A DNA stretch of 64,000 bases from the NCBI RefSeq assembly GCF_016918765.2, contig NZ_CP092104.1, positions 310,001 to 374,000 on the forward strand. The letters run 5' to 3'. Origin of the DNA: Flagellatimonas centrodinii (GTDB lineage: Bacteria; Pseudomonadota; Gammaproteobacteria; Nevskiales; Nevskiaceae). Below the pieces are notes generated by a model, which saw only the letters and a program-made list of their open reading frames with translations, did no database searches and was not told where the DNA came from. Positions 29,876 to 39,466 of this stretch are shown here, in pieces. Both the position numbers and the translations under genes were made by a program. Positions within the stretch are counted from its first letter, which is position 1; every line of letters starts with the position of its first letter.

Positions 29876-31117
29876 ATGCACGATACCTCCAGCGCTGAGC
29901 CGCGTCCCGCCTCGTCAGTCGACCTCCTGCCCCCCCCCGCTACCCGCTCCCGCTGGTGGATGTGGGCACTGGCGGGCATTGCCATCGTATTGGCAGCGGT
30001 TTACTTCACGCGCAGCCCGCCGGATGTCGCGCCGGCTGCCTACCGGACCGTGCCGCTCGATCGCGGCACCATCGAGGCCAGCGTCACCGCCACCGGCACC
30101 CTGTCGGCACTGGTGACGGTCGATGTCGGCAGTCAGGTCAGCGGCCGTATCCAGGCCCTGTATGCCGACTTCAACAGCACGGTGAAGGCGGGCGAACCCA
30201 TCGCCAAGATCGACCCGTCACTGTTCGAGGCTGCGGTCGAACGGGCCAGCGCCAATGTCGCCGCGGCAGAAGCCAATGTCCGCCGCGCTGAAGTGCAGGC
30301 CGCCGACGCCCGGCGCCAGTCACAACGCGCCGAAGAGCTGGTTGGCCGCGGCCTGATCGCCCGCAGCGAGCGGGACACCACCCTTGCCACGGCCGAAGCC
30401 GCTGCCGCCGACGTGATCGGCGCCCGTGCCAGCGTGCAGCAGGCGCGCGCCAGCCTGCGCGAGGCCGAAGCCAACCTGCGGTACACCGATATCGTGTCAC
30501 CCACGGATGGCGTGGTGATCTCGCGCTCGGTCAATGTCGGTCAGACCGTTGCCGCCTCACTGCAGGCGCCGGTGCTGTTCACCATCGCCCAGGACCTGCG
30601 CGAGATGCAGGTCAACACCAGCGTCGCCGAGGCCGATATCGGCCGACTGCGCGATGGCATGTCGGTGGTCTTCACCGTCGATGCCTACCCCGGCGAGACG
30701 TTCGAGGGCACCGTCCGGCAGATTCGTAATGCCGCCACGGTGGCGCTCAACGTGGTCACCTACGACGCCGTGATCGACGTCGCCAACCCGGACCTCAAGC
30801 TGAAGCCGGGGATGACCGCCAATGTGCGCTTCATCATTGATCGTCGTGACGATGTCCTGCGGGTACCGACCAGTGCGCTGCGATTCCGCCCGGCAGATGT
30901 ATCGGCGGAGGCGCCGGGCGAACGGGGTAGCGCCCTATGGGTGATGCGCGACGGACACGCTGCGCGCATCCCGGTCAGGACCGGCCTCAGCGATGGCCTG
31001 CACACCGAATTGGTGGATCCCCCCCTGACGCCGGGCGATCCCGTGATCACCGGCCCGGCCGGGGATGCTGGGGGCGACGCCCGGGATGGCGGGTCGCGCC
31101 GCTTTCGGGTGCTGTAG
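29876..31117 (+). CDS. MacA-like periplasmic adaptor of ABC exporter
   Basis: A 413-residue HlyD/RND-type adaptor. A membrane helix at about 31-48 is followed by a lipoyl/barrel-sandwich half, GTLSALVTVDVGSQVSGRIQ. An alanine-rich coiled-coil hairpin (about 110-200) and the second lipoyl half, RYTDIVSPTDGVVISRSVNVGQ, come next, then a beta-barrel domain. It bridges the inner-membrane ABC pump to an outer-membrane channel. The next two genes encode the pump; no outer-membrane channel gene is in the set. Substrate unknown. Confidence 0.88.
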   Translation: MHDTSSAEPRPASSVDLLPPPATRSRWWMWALAGIAIVLAAVYFTRSPPDVAPAAYRTVPLDRGTIEASVTATGTLSALVTVDVGSQVSGRIQALYADFNSTVKAGEPIAKIDPSLFEAAVERASANVAAAEANVRRAEVQAADARRQSQRAEELVGRGLIARSERDTTLATAEAAAADVIGARASVQQARASLREAEANLRYTDIVSPTDGVVISRSVNVGQTVAASLQAPVLFTIAQDLREMQVNTSVAEADIGRLRDGMSVVFTVDAYPGETFEGTVRQIRNAATVALNVVTYDAVIDVANPDLKLKPGMTANVRFIIDRRDDVLRVPTSALRFRPADVSAEAPGERGSALWVMRDGHAARIPVRTGLSDGLHTELVDPPLTPGDPVITGPAGDAGGDARDGGSRRFRVL

Positions 31118-31813
31118 GTGGCGCTGATCGCACTGCGCCAGGTCCACAAGCGCTACCAGTTGGGCGAGGTCCCGGTGCACGCATTGCGCGGCATCGACCT
31201 CACCATCGACCGGGGTGAGTTCGTCGCGGTCATGGGCACCTCAGGCTCCGGCAAGTCGACGCTGATGAACATCCTCGGGTGCCTTGACACCCCCAGCGGG
31301 GGCGAATACCGCCTGGCCGGGCACGACGTGTCGAGGCTCAGTCGAGATCAACTGGCACGGGTTCGCAATCGGTTGCTGGGTTTCGTGTTCCAGAGCTTCA
31401 ACCTGCTCAGCCGCACCTCGGCGCTCGACAATGTCGAACTGCCGCTGCTCTACGCCAACATACCGGCCCGCGAGCGCCACGCGCGGGCGCGGGCAGCCCT
31501 GGAGCGGGTCGGCCTGGGGGCCCGCCTCGACCACTTCCCCAACCAGCTTTCGGGCGGCCAGCAGCAGCGGGTCGCCATTGCCCGTGCCCTGGTCAGCGAA
31601 CCGCAACTGATCCTGGCGGACGAACCCACCGGCAACCTCGACAGCGAAACCAGCCGCGACATCATGCAGTTGCTGCAGACCCTCGGGAACAGCGGCATCA
31701 CCGTGGTGCTGGTGACCCACGAACCCGATATCGCCCAGCACGCGGCGCGGGTCATCACCCTGCGCGATGGTCAGCTCCGCAGTGACCTCCGCCAGACGGC
31801 GGTGGCGGCATGA
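31118..31813 (+). CDS. MacB-like ABC transporter ATPase
   Basis: A 231-residue ATPase of the LolD/MacB/FtsE class. Walker A is GTSGSGKST, the signature is LSGGQQQRVAIARAL, and Walker B ends [15 protein letters not shown] start at 31118 directly follows the adaptor stop (TAGGTG). The stop overlaps the permease start by 4 bases. Here the ATPase and permease are separate genes, unlike fused E. coli MacB. Confidence 0.9.
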   Translation: MALIALRQVHKRYQLGEVPVHALRGIDLTIDRGEFVAVMGTSGSGKSTLMNILGCLDTPSGGEYRLAGHDVSRLSRDQLARVRNRLLGFVFQSFNLLSRTSALDNVELPLLYANIPARERHARARAALERVGLGARLDHFPNQLSGGQQQRVAIARALVSEPQLILADEPTGNLDSETSRDIMQLLQTLGNSGITVVLVTHEPDIAQHAARVITLRDGQLRSDLRQTAVAA

Positions 31814-33039
31814 ATCCCTGGTTCACCTTCCTCATTGCGGTGCGGGCGCTGGCGCGCAATCGGCTGCGTGCGTTTCTGACCGCGCTCGGCATCATCATCG
31901 GGGTCGCGGCGGTGATCGCCATGGTGTCGATCGGCGAAGGCGCCAAGGCCCGCGTGCAGGAAACCTTCGCCTCCATGGGGACCCACATGCTGGTGGTGCG
32001 GTCCGGCTCCTCCCGCAGTGGCGGGGTACGCGGCGGCGCGGGCTCGCAGCCGACATTGAGCTGGACCGATCTCGAGGCCATCCGCAGCACGCTGCCCAGC
32101 GTCCGGCTGGCCGCCCCGGAGCTGCGCACCTCGGCCGAGGTGATCGCCGACAGTGGCAACTGGACCTCGACCATCCATGGCGTCACCCCGGACTATTTCG
32201 ACATCCGCAACTGGTCACTGGCGCTGGGGAGCCCCATCAGCGAGTCTGACGTTGCCGGCAACGCCAAGGTGGCCCTGCTGGGCCAGACGGTGGTCCGTGA
32301 ACTCTATGGCGAAGGCGTCGACCCGCGCGGGCAGATCGTCCGTATTCGCAACGCGCCCTTCGAAGTGGTGGGGGTCCTCGGCGCCAAGGGCGATTCCGGG
32401 TGGGGCGGCGACAACGATGACGTCGTGTTCGTCCCTGTCAGCAGCTTTCAGGCTCGCATCGAGGGCAGCCTGAGTACCTTCATTCCCGGACAGATCGTGC
32501 TCAGCGCAGTATCCGAATCCGCCACCGGGCTGGCCGAGCGGGAAGTGACCGCACTGCTGCGCGAGCGCCACCGGATCGGTCCGGGCAAGGAGGACGATTT
32601 CAGCGTCCGCAATCTCGGCGAGATCGCCACCGCCAGCCAGGAAAGCACCCAGACGCTGACGGCGCTGCTGGCCTCCATTGCCTTCGTCTCGCTGGTGGTC
32701 GGCGGTATCGGCATCATGAACATCATGCTGGTGTCGGTCACCGAGCGGACCCGCGAGATCGGCGTGCGCATGGCCGTAGGGGCGCGACCGCGCGACATCC
32801 TCGGCCAGTTTCTGATCGAATCGCTGACCCTGGCGCTGGTCGGAGGACTGCTCGGTGTCGGGCTGGGGGTGTTGGTGGCCCAGCAACTGGCGGCGCGCTT
32901 CGACTGGTCGCTGTTGATCCGGGTCGACATCGTCCTGCTGTCGGTGGGGATCAGCGGACTGATCGGCGTGATCTTCGGCCTCTACCCGGCCCACAAGGCC
33001 TCACGCCTCGACCCGATCGACGCCCTGCGTTACGAGTGA
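31810..33039 (+). CDS. MacB-like ABC transporter permease
   Basis: A 409-residue FtsX/MacB-type permease. One helix is at about 20-45, followed by a periplasmic MacB_PCD domain (about 45-255). Three C-terminal helices follow, with FVSLVVGGIGIMNIMLVSVTERTREIGVRMAVGARPRDIL, whose ERTREIGxRMAxGA run is diagnostic. It completes the exporter with the two genes before it. Its last 10 bases overlap the convergent kdsB. Confidence 0.9.
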   Translation: MNPWFTFLIAVRALARNRLRAFLTALGIIIGVAAVIAMVSIGEGAKARVQETFASMGTHMLVVRSGSSRSGGVRGGAGSQPTLSWTDLEAIRSTLPSVRLAAPELRTSAEVIADSGNWTSTIHGVTPDYFDIRNWSLALGSPISESDVAGNAKVALLGQTVVRELYGEGVDPRGQIVRIRNAPFEVVGVLGAKGDSGWGGDNDDVVFVPVSSFQARIEGSLSTFIPGQIVLSAVSESATGLAEREVTALLRERHRIGPGKEDDFSVRNLGEIATASQESTQTLTALLASIAFVSLVVGGIGIMNIMLVSVTERTREIGVRMAVGARPRDILGQFLIESLTLALVGGLLGVGLGVLVAQQLAARFDWSLLIRVDIVLLSVGISGLIGVIFGLYPAHKASRLDPIDALRYE

Positions 33040-33791
33040 GCGGCTGCGGACAGGCGGGCTTCGACGGCCGCCAGGTCGGCTTCGGTATCGACACCACGGG
33101 GCGGTGGCGTCTCGATCACCCCGAGACGAATGCGCAGGCCGTGCGCCAGCGCCCGCAACTGCTCCAGTGCCTCACAGGTTTCGAGTTCGGCAGGCGGCAG
33201 GGCTGCAAAGCGTGCCAACGCGCCCACCCGATAGGCATAGAGACCGATGTGCCGCAGTGCCAGAGCCGCCGGCCGCGCGGGCGAGCCCTCGCGCCGGTGC
33301 GGGATCGGCGCCCGCGAGAAGTACAGGGCGTAGCCACGCAGATCCTGAACCACCTTGACCACATTGGGATCGGCGAACTCGCCGTCATCGTGCAGCGGAT
33401 GCGCCAGGGTGGCGATGTCGGCGTCCGCGTCATCGGCCAGCAGGGCCGCCGCCTGCCGCAGCAGTGCCGGCGGCATCAGCGGTTCGTCGCCCTGCAGATT
33501 CACCAGCAGCGTGTCGTGGTGCCAGCGACGTTGCGTCGCCACTTCGTGCAGGCGGTCAGTACCGGACGCATGGTCGGCGCGGGTCATGCAGACCTGCGCA
33601 CCAAATCCGGCGCAGGCATCGGCCACCCGCTGATCATCGGTGGCCACGATCACCTCGTCGGCGCCGGCGCCACAGGCGGCGCGCCAGACGTGCTCCACCA
33701 TCGGCTTGCCGGCGAGGTTGCGGAGCACCTTGCCGGGCAAACGGGTCGAGCCCAAGCGCGCCGGTATCACCACCTTGAACGGCGTCGTCAC
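33030..33791 (-). CDS. kdsB: 3-deoxy-manno-octulosonate cytidylyltransferase
   Basis: A 253-residue enzyme forming CMP-Kdo for the LPS inner core. [19 protein letters not shown] is the N-terminal nucleotide-binding signature, and [13 protein letters not shown] and PNVVKVV are family motifs. The GTG at 33791 is chosen because it gives this N-terminus; the frame is open for 43 more codons without resemblance. It overlaps ycaR by 4 bases (GTGA). Confidence 0.93.
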   Translation of the reverse strand: MTTPFKVVIPARLGSTRLPGKVLRNLAGKPMVEHVWRAACGAGADEVIVATDDQRVADACAGFGAQVCMTRADHASGTDRLHEVATQRRWHHDTLLVNLQGDEPLMPPALLRQAAALLADDADADIATLAHPLHDDGEFADPNVVKVVQDLRGYALYFSRAPIPHRREGSPARPAALALRHIGLYAYRVGALARFAALPPAELETCEALEQLRALAHGLRIRLGVIETPPPRGVDTEADLAAVEARLSAAAHS

Positions 33792-33979
33792 CGCAGCTGA
33801 TCCAGCTCGCTGTCGCTGAGCGTCCGCGCCTCGTCCTCGATCATCACCGGTACGCCATCGCGCACCGGGTAAGCCAAACGGGACGACCGGCACCACAGCT
33901 CCTGAACCTCCGGACGCCACACCAGCGGCCCCTTGGTGACCGGGCAGACCAGCAGGTCAAGCAGACGTTTATCGAGCAT
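33788..33979 (-). CDS. ycaR: Trm112/YcaR-family small protein
   Basis: A 63-residue protein with [16 protein letters not shown] and [25 protein letters not shown], the UPF0434/Trm112-like pattern found between lpxK and kdsB in many Gammaproteobacteria. Only two of the usual four zinc cysteines are visible. It overlaps lpxK by 11 bases. Confidence 0.9.
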   Translation of the reverse strand: MLDKRLLDLLVCPVTKGPLVWRPEVQELWCRSSRLAYPVRDGVPVMIEDEARTLSDSELDQLR

Positions 33980-34967
33980 CGGCAGATTCCTTGAGTGTCC
34001 TGAATACGGTTGCCAGTGCGGCCTCGGGCATCGCCACGCGCACCGGCAGGGCAAACAATTGTGCATGGCCAAAGTGCCGACATTTCACCGCATCCTTCTC
34101 GGTCATCAACACCGGACAGTGCGGATCGGCGGGCGGCAAATCGTCAGGCACGAATGCATGATGATCGGGAAAGGGATGCGGCACCACTGTCATCCCGGCT
34201 GCTTCGAGGGTGTCGAAGAAACGGGCCGGTCGGCCGATGCCGGCCACCGCATGCACCCGTCGACCGGCCCAAGCCGCCAGTGGCTCCGCCGCCTCCATGG
34301 CCGCGAGGTGTCGTGGTGCGCCGGGCTGCAGCGTGAACCGGGTCCAGGGTGGGGTTCCGGGCGGCGACCAGTCGCCACCGTTGACCAGAACATGGCTGAC
34401 GTCCGCCAACCGCGTCGCCGGCTCCCGCAGCGGCCCGGCCGGCAAGCGGGCACCATTACCGAGCCCGCGCACGCCGTCGACCACGCAGAGCTCGACATCC
34501 CGGCCCAGGCGATAGTGTTGCAGGCCGTCGTCCGCCACCAGAATGTCGACGCCGCCGGTCGCCACCAGGGCTTGCGCGGCCGCCACGCGGTCGGCGCCAA
34601 CCATCACAGGTACCCCGGTTTGCAAGTGGATCAGCAGGGGTTCGTCGCCAACCTCGGCGGCGGCGCTATCGGCCTGCACCCGACGGGGATGAGGATGCCG
34701 AGCCCCGCCATACCCGCGGGCGATGACGCCGGGTCGCCACCCCTGCTGTCGTAGCGCCTCGACCAGCCAGATCACCACGGGTGTTTTGCCGGTCCCGCCA
34801 ACACTGATGTTCCCGACCACCACCACCGGCACCGGCACCCGTTGCGGTTTGGCACTGCGTCGGCGCTGATCAGCAATTGCCCCATAGAGCGCTGCCAGCG
34901 GCCGCAGCAACAGCGGCGGCGGCCTGGCGGCATACCAGCGCCGCTCAAGCCGCTTCGTCAGTGGCAT
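33969..34967 (-). CDS. lpxK: Tetraacyldisaccharide 4'-kinase
   Basis: A 332-residue lipid A enzyme at the inner membrane that phosphorylates the 4' position of the disaccharide precursor. [18 protein letters not shown] holds the Walker A loop, followed by [16 protein letters not shown] is the family motif near residue 155. The start at 34967 ([12 protein letters not shown]) matches the family length; it overlaps msbA by 23 bases. Confidence 0.94.
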   Translation of the reverse strand: MPLTKRLERRWYAARPPPLLLRPLAALYGAIADQRRRSAKPQRVPVPVVVVGNISVGGTGKTPVVIWLVEALRQQGWRPGVIARGYGGARHPHPRRVQADSAAAEVGDEPLLIHLQTGVPVMVGADRVAAAQALVATGGVDILVADDGLQHYRLGRDVELCVVDGVRGLGNGARLPAGPLREPATRLADVSHVLVNGGDWSPPGTPPWTRFTLQPGAPRHLAAMEAAEPLAAWAGRRVHAVAGIGRPARFFDTLEAAGMTVVPHPFPDHHAFVPDDLPPADPHCPVLMTEKDAVKCRHFGHAQLFALPVRVAMPEAALATVFRTLKESADAR

Positions 34968-36720
34968 GCGCCTCGAACTGCATCTGATGGAGCGCCGCAT
35001 ACAGGCCATTCCGGGCCAGGAGCTGCTCGTGCCCCCCGGTTTCGATGATACGGCCATCCTGCATCACCACGATGCAGTCGGCTGATTGCACGGTGCTCAA
35101 CCGATGAGCGATCACCAGCGTCGTGCGCCCCTCGACCAGCCGAGCCAGCGCACCCTGGACCAGACGTTCAGACTCGGTATCCAGTGCCGAGGTCGCTTCG
35201 TCGAGAATCAGGATGGGCGCGTTCTTCAGCAGCGCACGGGCGATGGCAATGCGCTGGCGCTGGCCACCGGACAGCTGCTGCCCGTCGGACCCGATCACGG
35301 TATCCAAACCCTGCGGCAACTTCTCGATGAACTCCCAGGCGTTGGCAGCGCGAGCCGCCTGCTCGATTGCATCGCGATCGGGTCGCTGCGGCAGTCCGTA
35401 GGCAATGTTGTCGGCGACGCTGGCGTTGAACAATCGCACTTGCTGATCGACCAGGGCGATCTGTGAGCGCAGGTCGGTGAGCCGGTACTCGCGGGTATCG
35501 TGGCCGTCCAGCAGCACCGTCCCGTCGGTCGGGTCGTAGAAGCGTGGCAGTAGCGACAACAGGGTCGATTTGCCACTACCGGATCGCCCGACAAAGGCAA
35601 CCGTCTGCCCCGGCATGACCGTGAAGCTGACACCCTGCAGGGCATCCTCAAGCTCGCTGCGGTAGCGGAATCGCACCGTGTCGAAGCGGATTTCGCCCCG
35701 CGCTCGCGACAGCGGGCGGTCACCCCCCACCGGTTCGGGCGCTTCGTTCATCATGGCGAAGATCTCGGTGCCGGCGGCGATCCCCCGCTGCAGGCGCTCG
35801 TTGATCTTGCCCATGCTCTTGATCGGCTGCAGCAGCGACAGCATCGCCAGCATGAACGAGGCGAACGTGCCGGGGCTCATGACCTCCAGCATCGCCGGTT
35901 GGGTGGCGAAATAGACGATGGCCGCCACCGCCCAGGCCGCGATGAACTGGATGACCGCAGCACTGCCCGCCTGGGTTGCAACCACCTTCATCGACAGTTG
36001 GCGATTCCGGTTGTTGACACCCTGAAACCGCCTGCGCTCGGCTGGCTCGGCGTTGGCGAGCTTGATCACACGCTGCCCGCCTACCGTTTCCTCGGCGGTA
36101 TCGGTGACATCGCTGACGCTCTGCTGGATGCGGCCACTGATCAACCGGAAGCGGCGGCTGACATAGGTGATGATGACGGCAATGAACGGCATGACCGCAA
36201 AGGCGAACAGGGTCAGTTGCCAGTTCAGCCACAGCATCCAGCCAATCAGGGCAATGACGGTGAGCCCATCCTTGAGCACGGTGGTCAGCACACCGGTCAC
36301 GGCATCGGCGACCTGTTCGACGTGGTAGGTGAGACGGGCGATCACCTGGCCCGGTGAGACCTGATCGAAAAAGCGCACGGGCAGTCGCAGCAGATGGTCG
36401 TAGAGCCCGCCGCGCACCTCCATCACCACCCGTCGTGCCACCCAGGCCATGCCATAGGCCGAAATGAAGGACGAGACCCCGCGCAACAGGAACAGGCCGA
36501 CGATGGCGAATGGCAGCCAGCGAATGTAGGTCGGGTTCTGGGCGACGAACGCCTGATCCAGCAGCGGCTTCACCAGCGCGGCAAAGCTGGCATCGACGGC
36601 CGCGAAGACGCCCGTGGCGATGAAGGCCAGCACCAACACCTTCCAATGGGGCAAGGCATAGCCCAGCAGACGGCGGTAGACCGCCATCGGTCGGAGGTCG
36701 TTGGGATCTGGCGCGCTCAT
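34945..36720 (-). CDS. msbA: Lipid A export ATP-binding/permease protein MsbA
   Basis: A 591-residue half-transporter that flips lipid A-core. Six membrane helices occupy about 25-310. The ATPase has Walker A GRSGSGKSTLL near residue 385, the signature LSGGQRQRIAIARALLK and Walker B ILILDEATSALD. The start at 36720 (MSAPDPNDLRP) is chosen over an upstream extension that lacks similarity. First gene of msbA-lpxK-ycaR-kdsB. Confidence 0.95.
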   Translation of the reverse strand: MSAPDPNDLRPMAVYRRLLGYALPHWKVLVLAFIATGVFAAVDASFAALVKPLLDQAFVAQNPTYIRWLPFAIVGLFLLRGVSSFISAYGMAWVARRVVMEVRGGLYDHLLRLPVRFFDQVSPGQVIARLTYHVEQVADAVTGVLTTVLKDGLTVIALIGWMLWLNWQLTLFAFAVMPFIAVIITYVSRRFRLISGRIQQSVSDVTDTAEETVGGQRVIKLANAEPAERRRFQGVNNRNRQLSMKVVATQAGSAAVIQFIAAWAVAAIVYFATQPAMLEVMSPGTFASFMLAMLSLLQPIKSMGKINERLQRGIAAGTEIFAMMNEAPEPVGGDRPLSRARGEIRFDTVRFRYRSELEDALQGVSFTVMPGQTVAFVGRSGSGKSTLLSLLPRFYDPTDGTVLLDGHDTREYRLTDLRSQIALVDQQVRLFNASVADNIAYGLPQRPDRDAIEQAARAANAWEFIEKLPQGLDTVIGSDGQQLSGGQRQRIAIARALLKNAPILILDEATSALDTESERLVQGALARLVEGRTTLVIAHRLSTVQSADCIVVMQDGRIIETGGHEQLLARNGLYAALHQMQFEAHATDEAA

Positions 36721-36798
36721 GGGGCGGCTGCAAAGGCCCGGTCTGGCATGGGATGGCAATGGTAGCATTCAGGCTCCTCCCGCCTTCACCGAAAGCCC

Positions 36799-37140
36799 AT
36801 GGCCAAGACCCTCTTCGAGAAGATCATCGACAAGGAGATTCCCGCCACGCTCGTTCACGAAGACGAGTATTGCGTGGCGTTTCGCGACATCAACCCGGGC
36901 GCGCCCGTTCACATCCTGCTGGTTCCGCGCAAGCCGATCCCCCGCTTGTGTGATGCCGGCGCCGATGACCAGGCAGTGTTGGGCCACCTGATGCTGACGG
37001 CCAGCAAGATTGCCGCTGCCGAAGGCCATGGCGAAGCCTATCGTCTGGTCGTCAACAACGGCGCCGAAGCGGGCCAGTCGGTCTTCCATCTGCACCTACA
37101 CATCCTCGCCGGACGCCCGCTGCACTGGCCGCCAGGCTGA
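36799..37140 (+). CDS. hinT: HIT-family purine nucleoside phosphoramidase
   Basis: A 113-residue histidine triad protein. IPATLVHEDEYCVAFRDINPGAPVHILLVPRKPI and the triad HLHLHIL near residue 98 are characteristic of HinT, which hydrolyses AMP-lysine and similar phosphoramidates. It is divergent from msbA with a 78-base gap. Confidence 0.92.
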   Translation: MAKTLFEKIIDKEIPATLVHEDEYCVAFRDINPGAPVHILLVPRKPIPRLCDAGADDQAVLGHLMLTASKIAAAEGHGEAYRLVVNNGAEAGQSVFHLHLHILAGRPLHWPPG

Positions 37141-37182
37141 GCCGGCACAGGCCCGGCATCGCGGTCTGACTTCGCACCTGAG

Positions 37183-37211
37183 TTGATATGCGAATCATTC
37201 GCATTTATAGT
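37183..37211 (+). promoter_or_regulatory. Near-consensus promoter with Fur-like palindrome in its spacer
   Basis: -35 TTGATA (37183-37188) and -10 TATAGT (37206-37211) are separated by exactly 17 bases. A perfect 17-base inverted repeat, ATGCGAAT-C-ATTCGCAT (37188-37204), occupies the spacer. Its core TGCGAATCATTCGCA agrees with 11 of 15 positions of the 7-1-7 Fur consensus. Binding there would block RNA polymerase, so iron repression of the next genes is the simplest reading. Confidence 0.7.
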
Positions 37212-37239
37212 TGCGATCTCATTTCACCTCGACATTGCC

Positions 37240-37878
37240 ATGACGGCGACTGCCGACCGCCCCACCCGCGCCCGAAGTCCCCGCGCCCGCTGGCTCAAGA
37301 CACTGCACCAATGGCATTGGATCAGCTCGGCGCTGTGCCTTGTCGGCATGCTGCTGTTCAGCATCACCGGGATCACCCTCAATCACGCCGGTCAGATCGA
37401 AGCCCAACCTCAACGCGTCACGATTGAGGCCAGCGTACCGCCGTCGTTGCGGCCGATGATCACCGGTGCCCTGCCCGAGGGCGCTGCCCTGCCGCCGGCG
37501 CTGCGCCAATGGATGGCCGAGGCGCTCGACTTGTGGCTGGACACCCGACCGGCCGAATGGTCCGCCGACGAAATCTATCTGAACCTACCGCGCCCCGGGG
37601 GGGACGCCTGGCTCAGCATCGACCGACATTCCGGCGCGGTGTTGTACGAGCGAACCGACCGTGGCTGGATCGCCTACCTCAACGATCTGCACAAGGGCCG
37701 CAATACCGGCCCCGTCTGGTCGTGGTTCATCGACCTGTTCGCCGGTGCCACGCTGGTGTTCTGTCTCAGCGGGCTTGTGTTGCTGCAGCTGCACGCTGGC
37801 CACCGTCCGCTCACCTGGCCGATCACCGGCCTCGGGCTCCTCATTCCGGCCCTGCTGGCGCTGTTCCTGATCCACTGA
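37240..37878 (+). CDS. PepSY-associated membrane protein
   Basis: A 212-residue protein. A membrane helix at about 30-50 (SALCLVGMLLFSITGITLNHA) with TLHQWHWISS is the PepSY_TM signature. A periplasmic domain with WLSIDRHSGAVLYERTDRGWIAYLNDLHKG follows, then two C-terminal helices. Such proteins often accompany iron uptake and may take part in periplasmic reduction or heme handling. The ATG at 37240 follows the promoter; a TTG at 37183 in frame is itself the -35 element. Start of a three- or four-gene operon. Confidence 0.85.
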   Translation: MTATADRPTRARSPRARWLKTLHQWHWISSALCLVGMLLFSITGITLNHAGQIEAQPQRVTIEASVPPSLRPMITGALPEGAALPPALRQWMAEALDLWLDTRPAEWSADEIYLNLPRPGGDAWLSIDRHSGAVLYERTDRGWIAYLNDLHKGRNTGPVWSWFIDLFAGATLVFCLSGLVLLQLHAGHRPLTWPITGLGLLIPALLALFLIH

Positions 37879-37889
37879 CCGAGGCCCCC

Positions 37890-38396
37890 ATGCGCCTGAT
37901 ACTGCTGTTTCTCACCGTCGTCGCCCTGCCCCTGCATGCCGCCGAACTGGCGCTCGACATCGAGCTCCCACGGCTGTCAGTCGCCGAGTACCACCGCCCG
38001 TATGTCGCGATCTGGCTCGAGCCCGAGGACAGCCGAAGTGCCACCTCCCTTGCCGTCTGGTACGACCTCAAGATGCCCAACCGCGAGGGCGAGAAATGGC
38101 TGAAGGACCTGCGGCAATGGTGGCGTCGCGATGGTCGCAGCCTGACGATGCCGGCCGATGCCATCAGCAGCGCCACCCGTGCCCCCGGCCATCACCGTCT
38201 GATGCTGGACGGCGAAACGCCGCCCTTCGCCACCCTCCCCGCAGGCCCATATGTGCTGCAGGTCGAGGTCGCGCGTGAAGTCGGCGGCCGCGAAGTCATC
38301 CGTCTGCCATTCGAATGGCCGCCGAACACCCCGAGCGAACACCGTGACGCTGGCAGTGCAGAGCTCGGCACTGTTGTCCTGCGCCTAACCCCCTGA
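37890..38396 (+). CDS. DUF2271 exported protein
   Basis: A 168-residue protein with a signal peptide (about 1-17, cut after LHAA). The mature part contains RPYVAIWLEP and TLAVWYDLKMPNREGEKWLKDLRQWWR-like sequence, the DUF2271 pattern, with DAISSATRAPGHH and LPAGPYVLQVEVARE. It sits 11 bases after the PepSY gene and is likely periplasmic. Function unknown in the family; iron-related context is inferred. Confidence 0.85.
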   Translation: MRLILLFLTVVALPLHAAELALDIELPRLSVAEYHRPYVAIWLEPEDSRSATSLAVWYDLKMPNREGEKWLKDLRQWWRRDGRSLTMPADAISSATRAPGHHRLMLDGETPPFATLPAGPYVLQVEVAREVGGREVIRLPFEWPPNTPSEHRDAGSAELGTVVLRLTP

Positions 38397-38421
38397 ACTG
38401 CTGCGTCATCTGGAGACCCCC

Positions 38422-39243
38422 ATGCGCCTGCGCACCCTCGCCATCTGCAGCCTCGCCCTCACCCTGCCCTTCACCGCTCCGGCCCACCGCGCCTGGATCC
38501 TGCCCGGTGCCACCGTGCTGTCGGGGGAGGCGCCGTGGGTCACCTTCGACGCGGCGGTGTCCAACGACATCTTCCATACCGACTATCACCCGCTGCGCGC
38601 GGAGGGTCTGAGCGCCACCGGCCCCGGCGGTGAGCCCGTGGCATTGCAGAATGTGGCCACTGGCCGCTTCCGCACGACATTCGATCTCGAGCTGTCGCGG
38701 CCGGGGACCTACAAGGTCTTCGCCGCCAGCCATGGCCTCAGTGCCAGCTGGAAGGACAACGGCGAGCGACGCTTCTGGCCGCCCCGTGGCGAGCCATTCA
38801 GTGCCGAAGGATTTGCACGCAACGTACCGAAGCAGGCGGACCAGTTGGCGGTCACACAGTTCTCGCGTCGCAACGAGACCTTCGTCACCGCCGGTGCGCC
38901 GAGCGACACCGCGCTGACCCCCACCGGCGTCGGATTGGAGCTGGTTCCGATCACGCATCCGAACGACCTGTTCGCAGGCGAGTCCGCCCAGTTCCGCCTG
39001 CTGATCGACGGCGAACCTGCGGCTGGTGCTGAGATCACCGTACTGCCCGCCGGCATGCGCTACCGCGACAACCAGAATGCCATCACCACAACGAGCGGCC
39101 CCGAAGGACGGTTCGACATCCGTTGGCCGGAGGCCGGTCGCTACTTCCTCGAAGCAGAGTATGAGGATGACCACGCAGCGGCCCCGGCCAGCCGCCGCCG
39201 CGGCGGCTATGCCGCCACCTTCGAGGTACTGCCGGGGCTATGA
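38422..39243 (+). CDS. DUF4198 exported protein
   Basis: A 273-residue protein with a signal peptide (about 1-21) and then AHRAWILPGATVLSGEAPWVTFDAAVSND. A long beta-rich body includes LIDGEPAAGAEITVLPAGMRY and an EGRFDIRWPEAGRYFLEAEYED C-terminal half. This is the DUF4198/NikM-like pattern; relatives are thought to bind metal or carbohydrate in the periplasm. The first residue of the mature form is a histidine (AH), as expected if it were a metal ligand. Third gene of the Fur-like operon. Confidence 0.85.
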   Translation: MRLRTLAICSLALTLPFTAPAHRAWILPGATVLSGEAPWVTFDAAVSNDIFHTDYHPLRAEGLSATGPGGEPVALQNVATGRFRTTFDLELSRPGTYKVFAASHGLSASWKDNGERRFWPPRGEPFSAEGFARNVPKQADQLAVTQFSRRNETFVTAGAPSDTALTPTGVGLELVPITHPNDLFAGESAQFRLLIDGEPAAGAEITVLPAGMRYRDNQNAITTTSGPEGRFDIRWPEAGRYFLEAEYEDDHAAAPASRRRGGYAATFEVLPGL

Positions 39244-39416
39244 GCCTCCAAGTTCCGCCTGCCGTCACGACGACAGACCACCAACTCGGTCACACCACAA
39301 CCCGTACCGGAGCGTTGAACACGATGAACCCGGTCTTCCCGCTGGGTCAGGGCTTCACCGACAACAGTGTTCGCTTCGATGTCCGGAATGCCCACGACAA
39401 GGTCCGGATCCGTTAG
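39240..39416 (+). CDS. Possible 58-residue protein coupled to the DUF4198 gene
   Basis: An open frame whose ATG overlaps the DUF4198 stop (ATGA), the same coupling seen in the rsx genes. It encodes a polar 58-residue chain with no signal peptide or membrane helix, rich in Thr and His near the start and with FPLGQGFTDNSVRFDVRN in the second half. I do not recognise it. It may be a small protein or the remnant of a longer gene. The rest of 39244-39507 holds only a terminator. Confidence 0.4.
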   Translation: MSLQVPPAVTTTDHQLGHTTTRTGALNTMNPVFPLGQGFTDNSVRFDVRNAHDKVRIR

Positions 39417-39466
39417 AGCGGCGTCAACGCAACCTTCTGATGGACCTCGGCAGCACACATTAAAAA

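Noticed and set aside
37183-37239. Earlier TTG start for the PepSY gene
   Set aside because: The TTG is the -35 element of the promoter, so it is not in the transcript.
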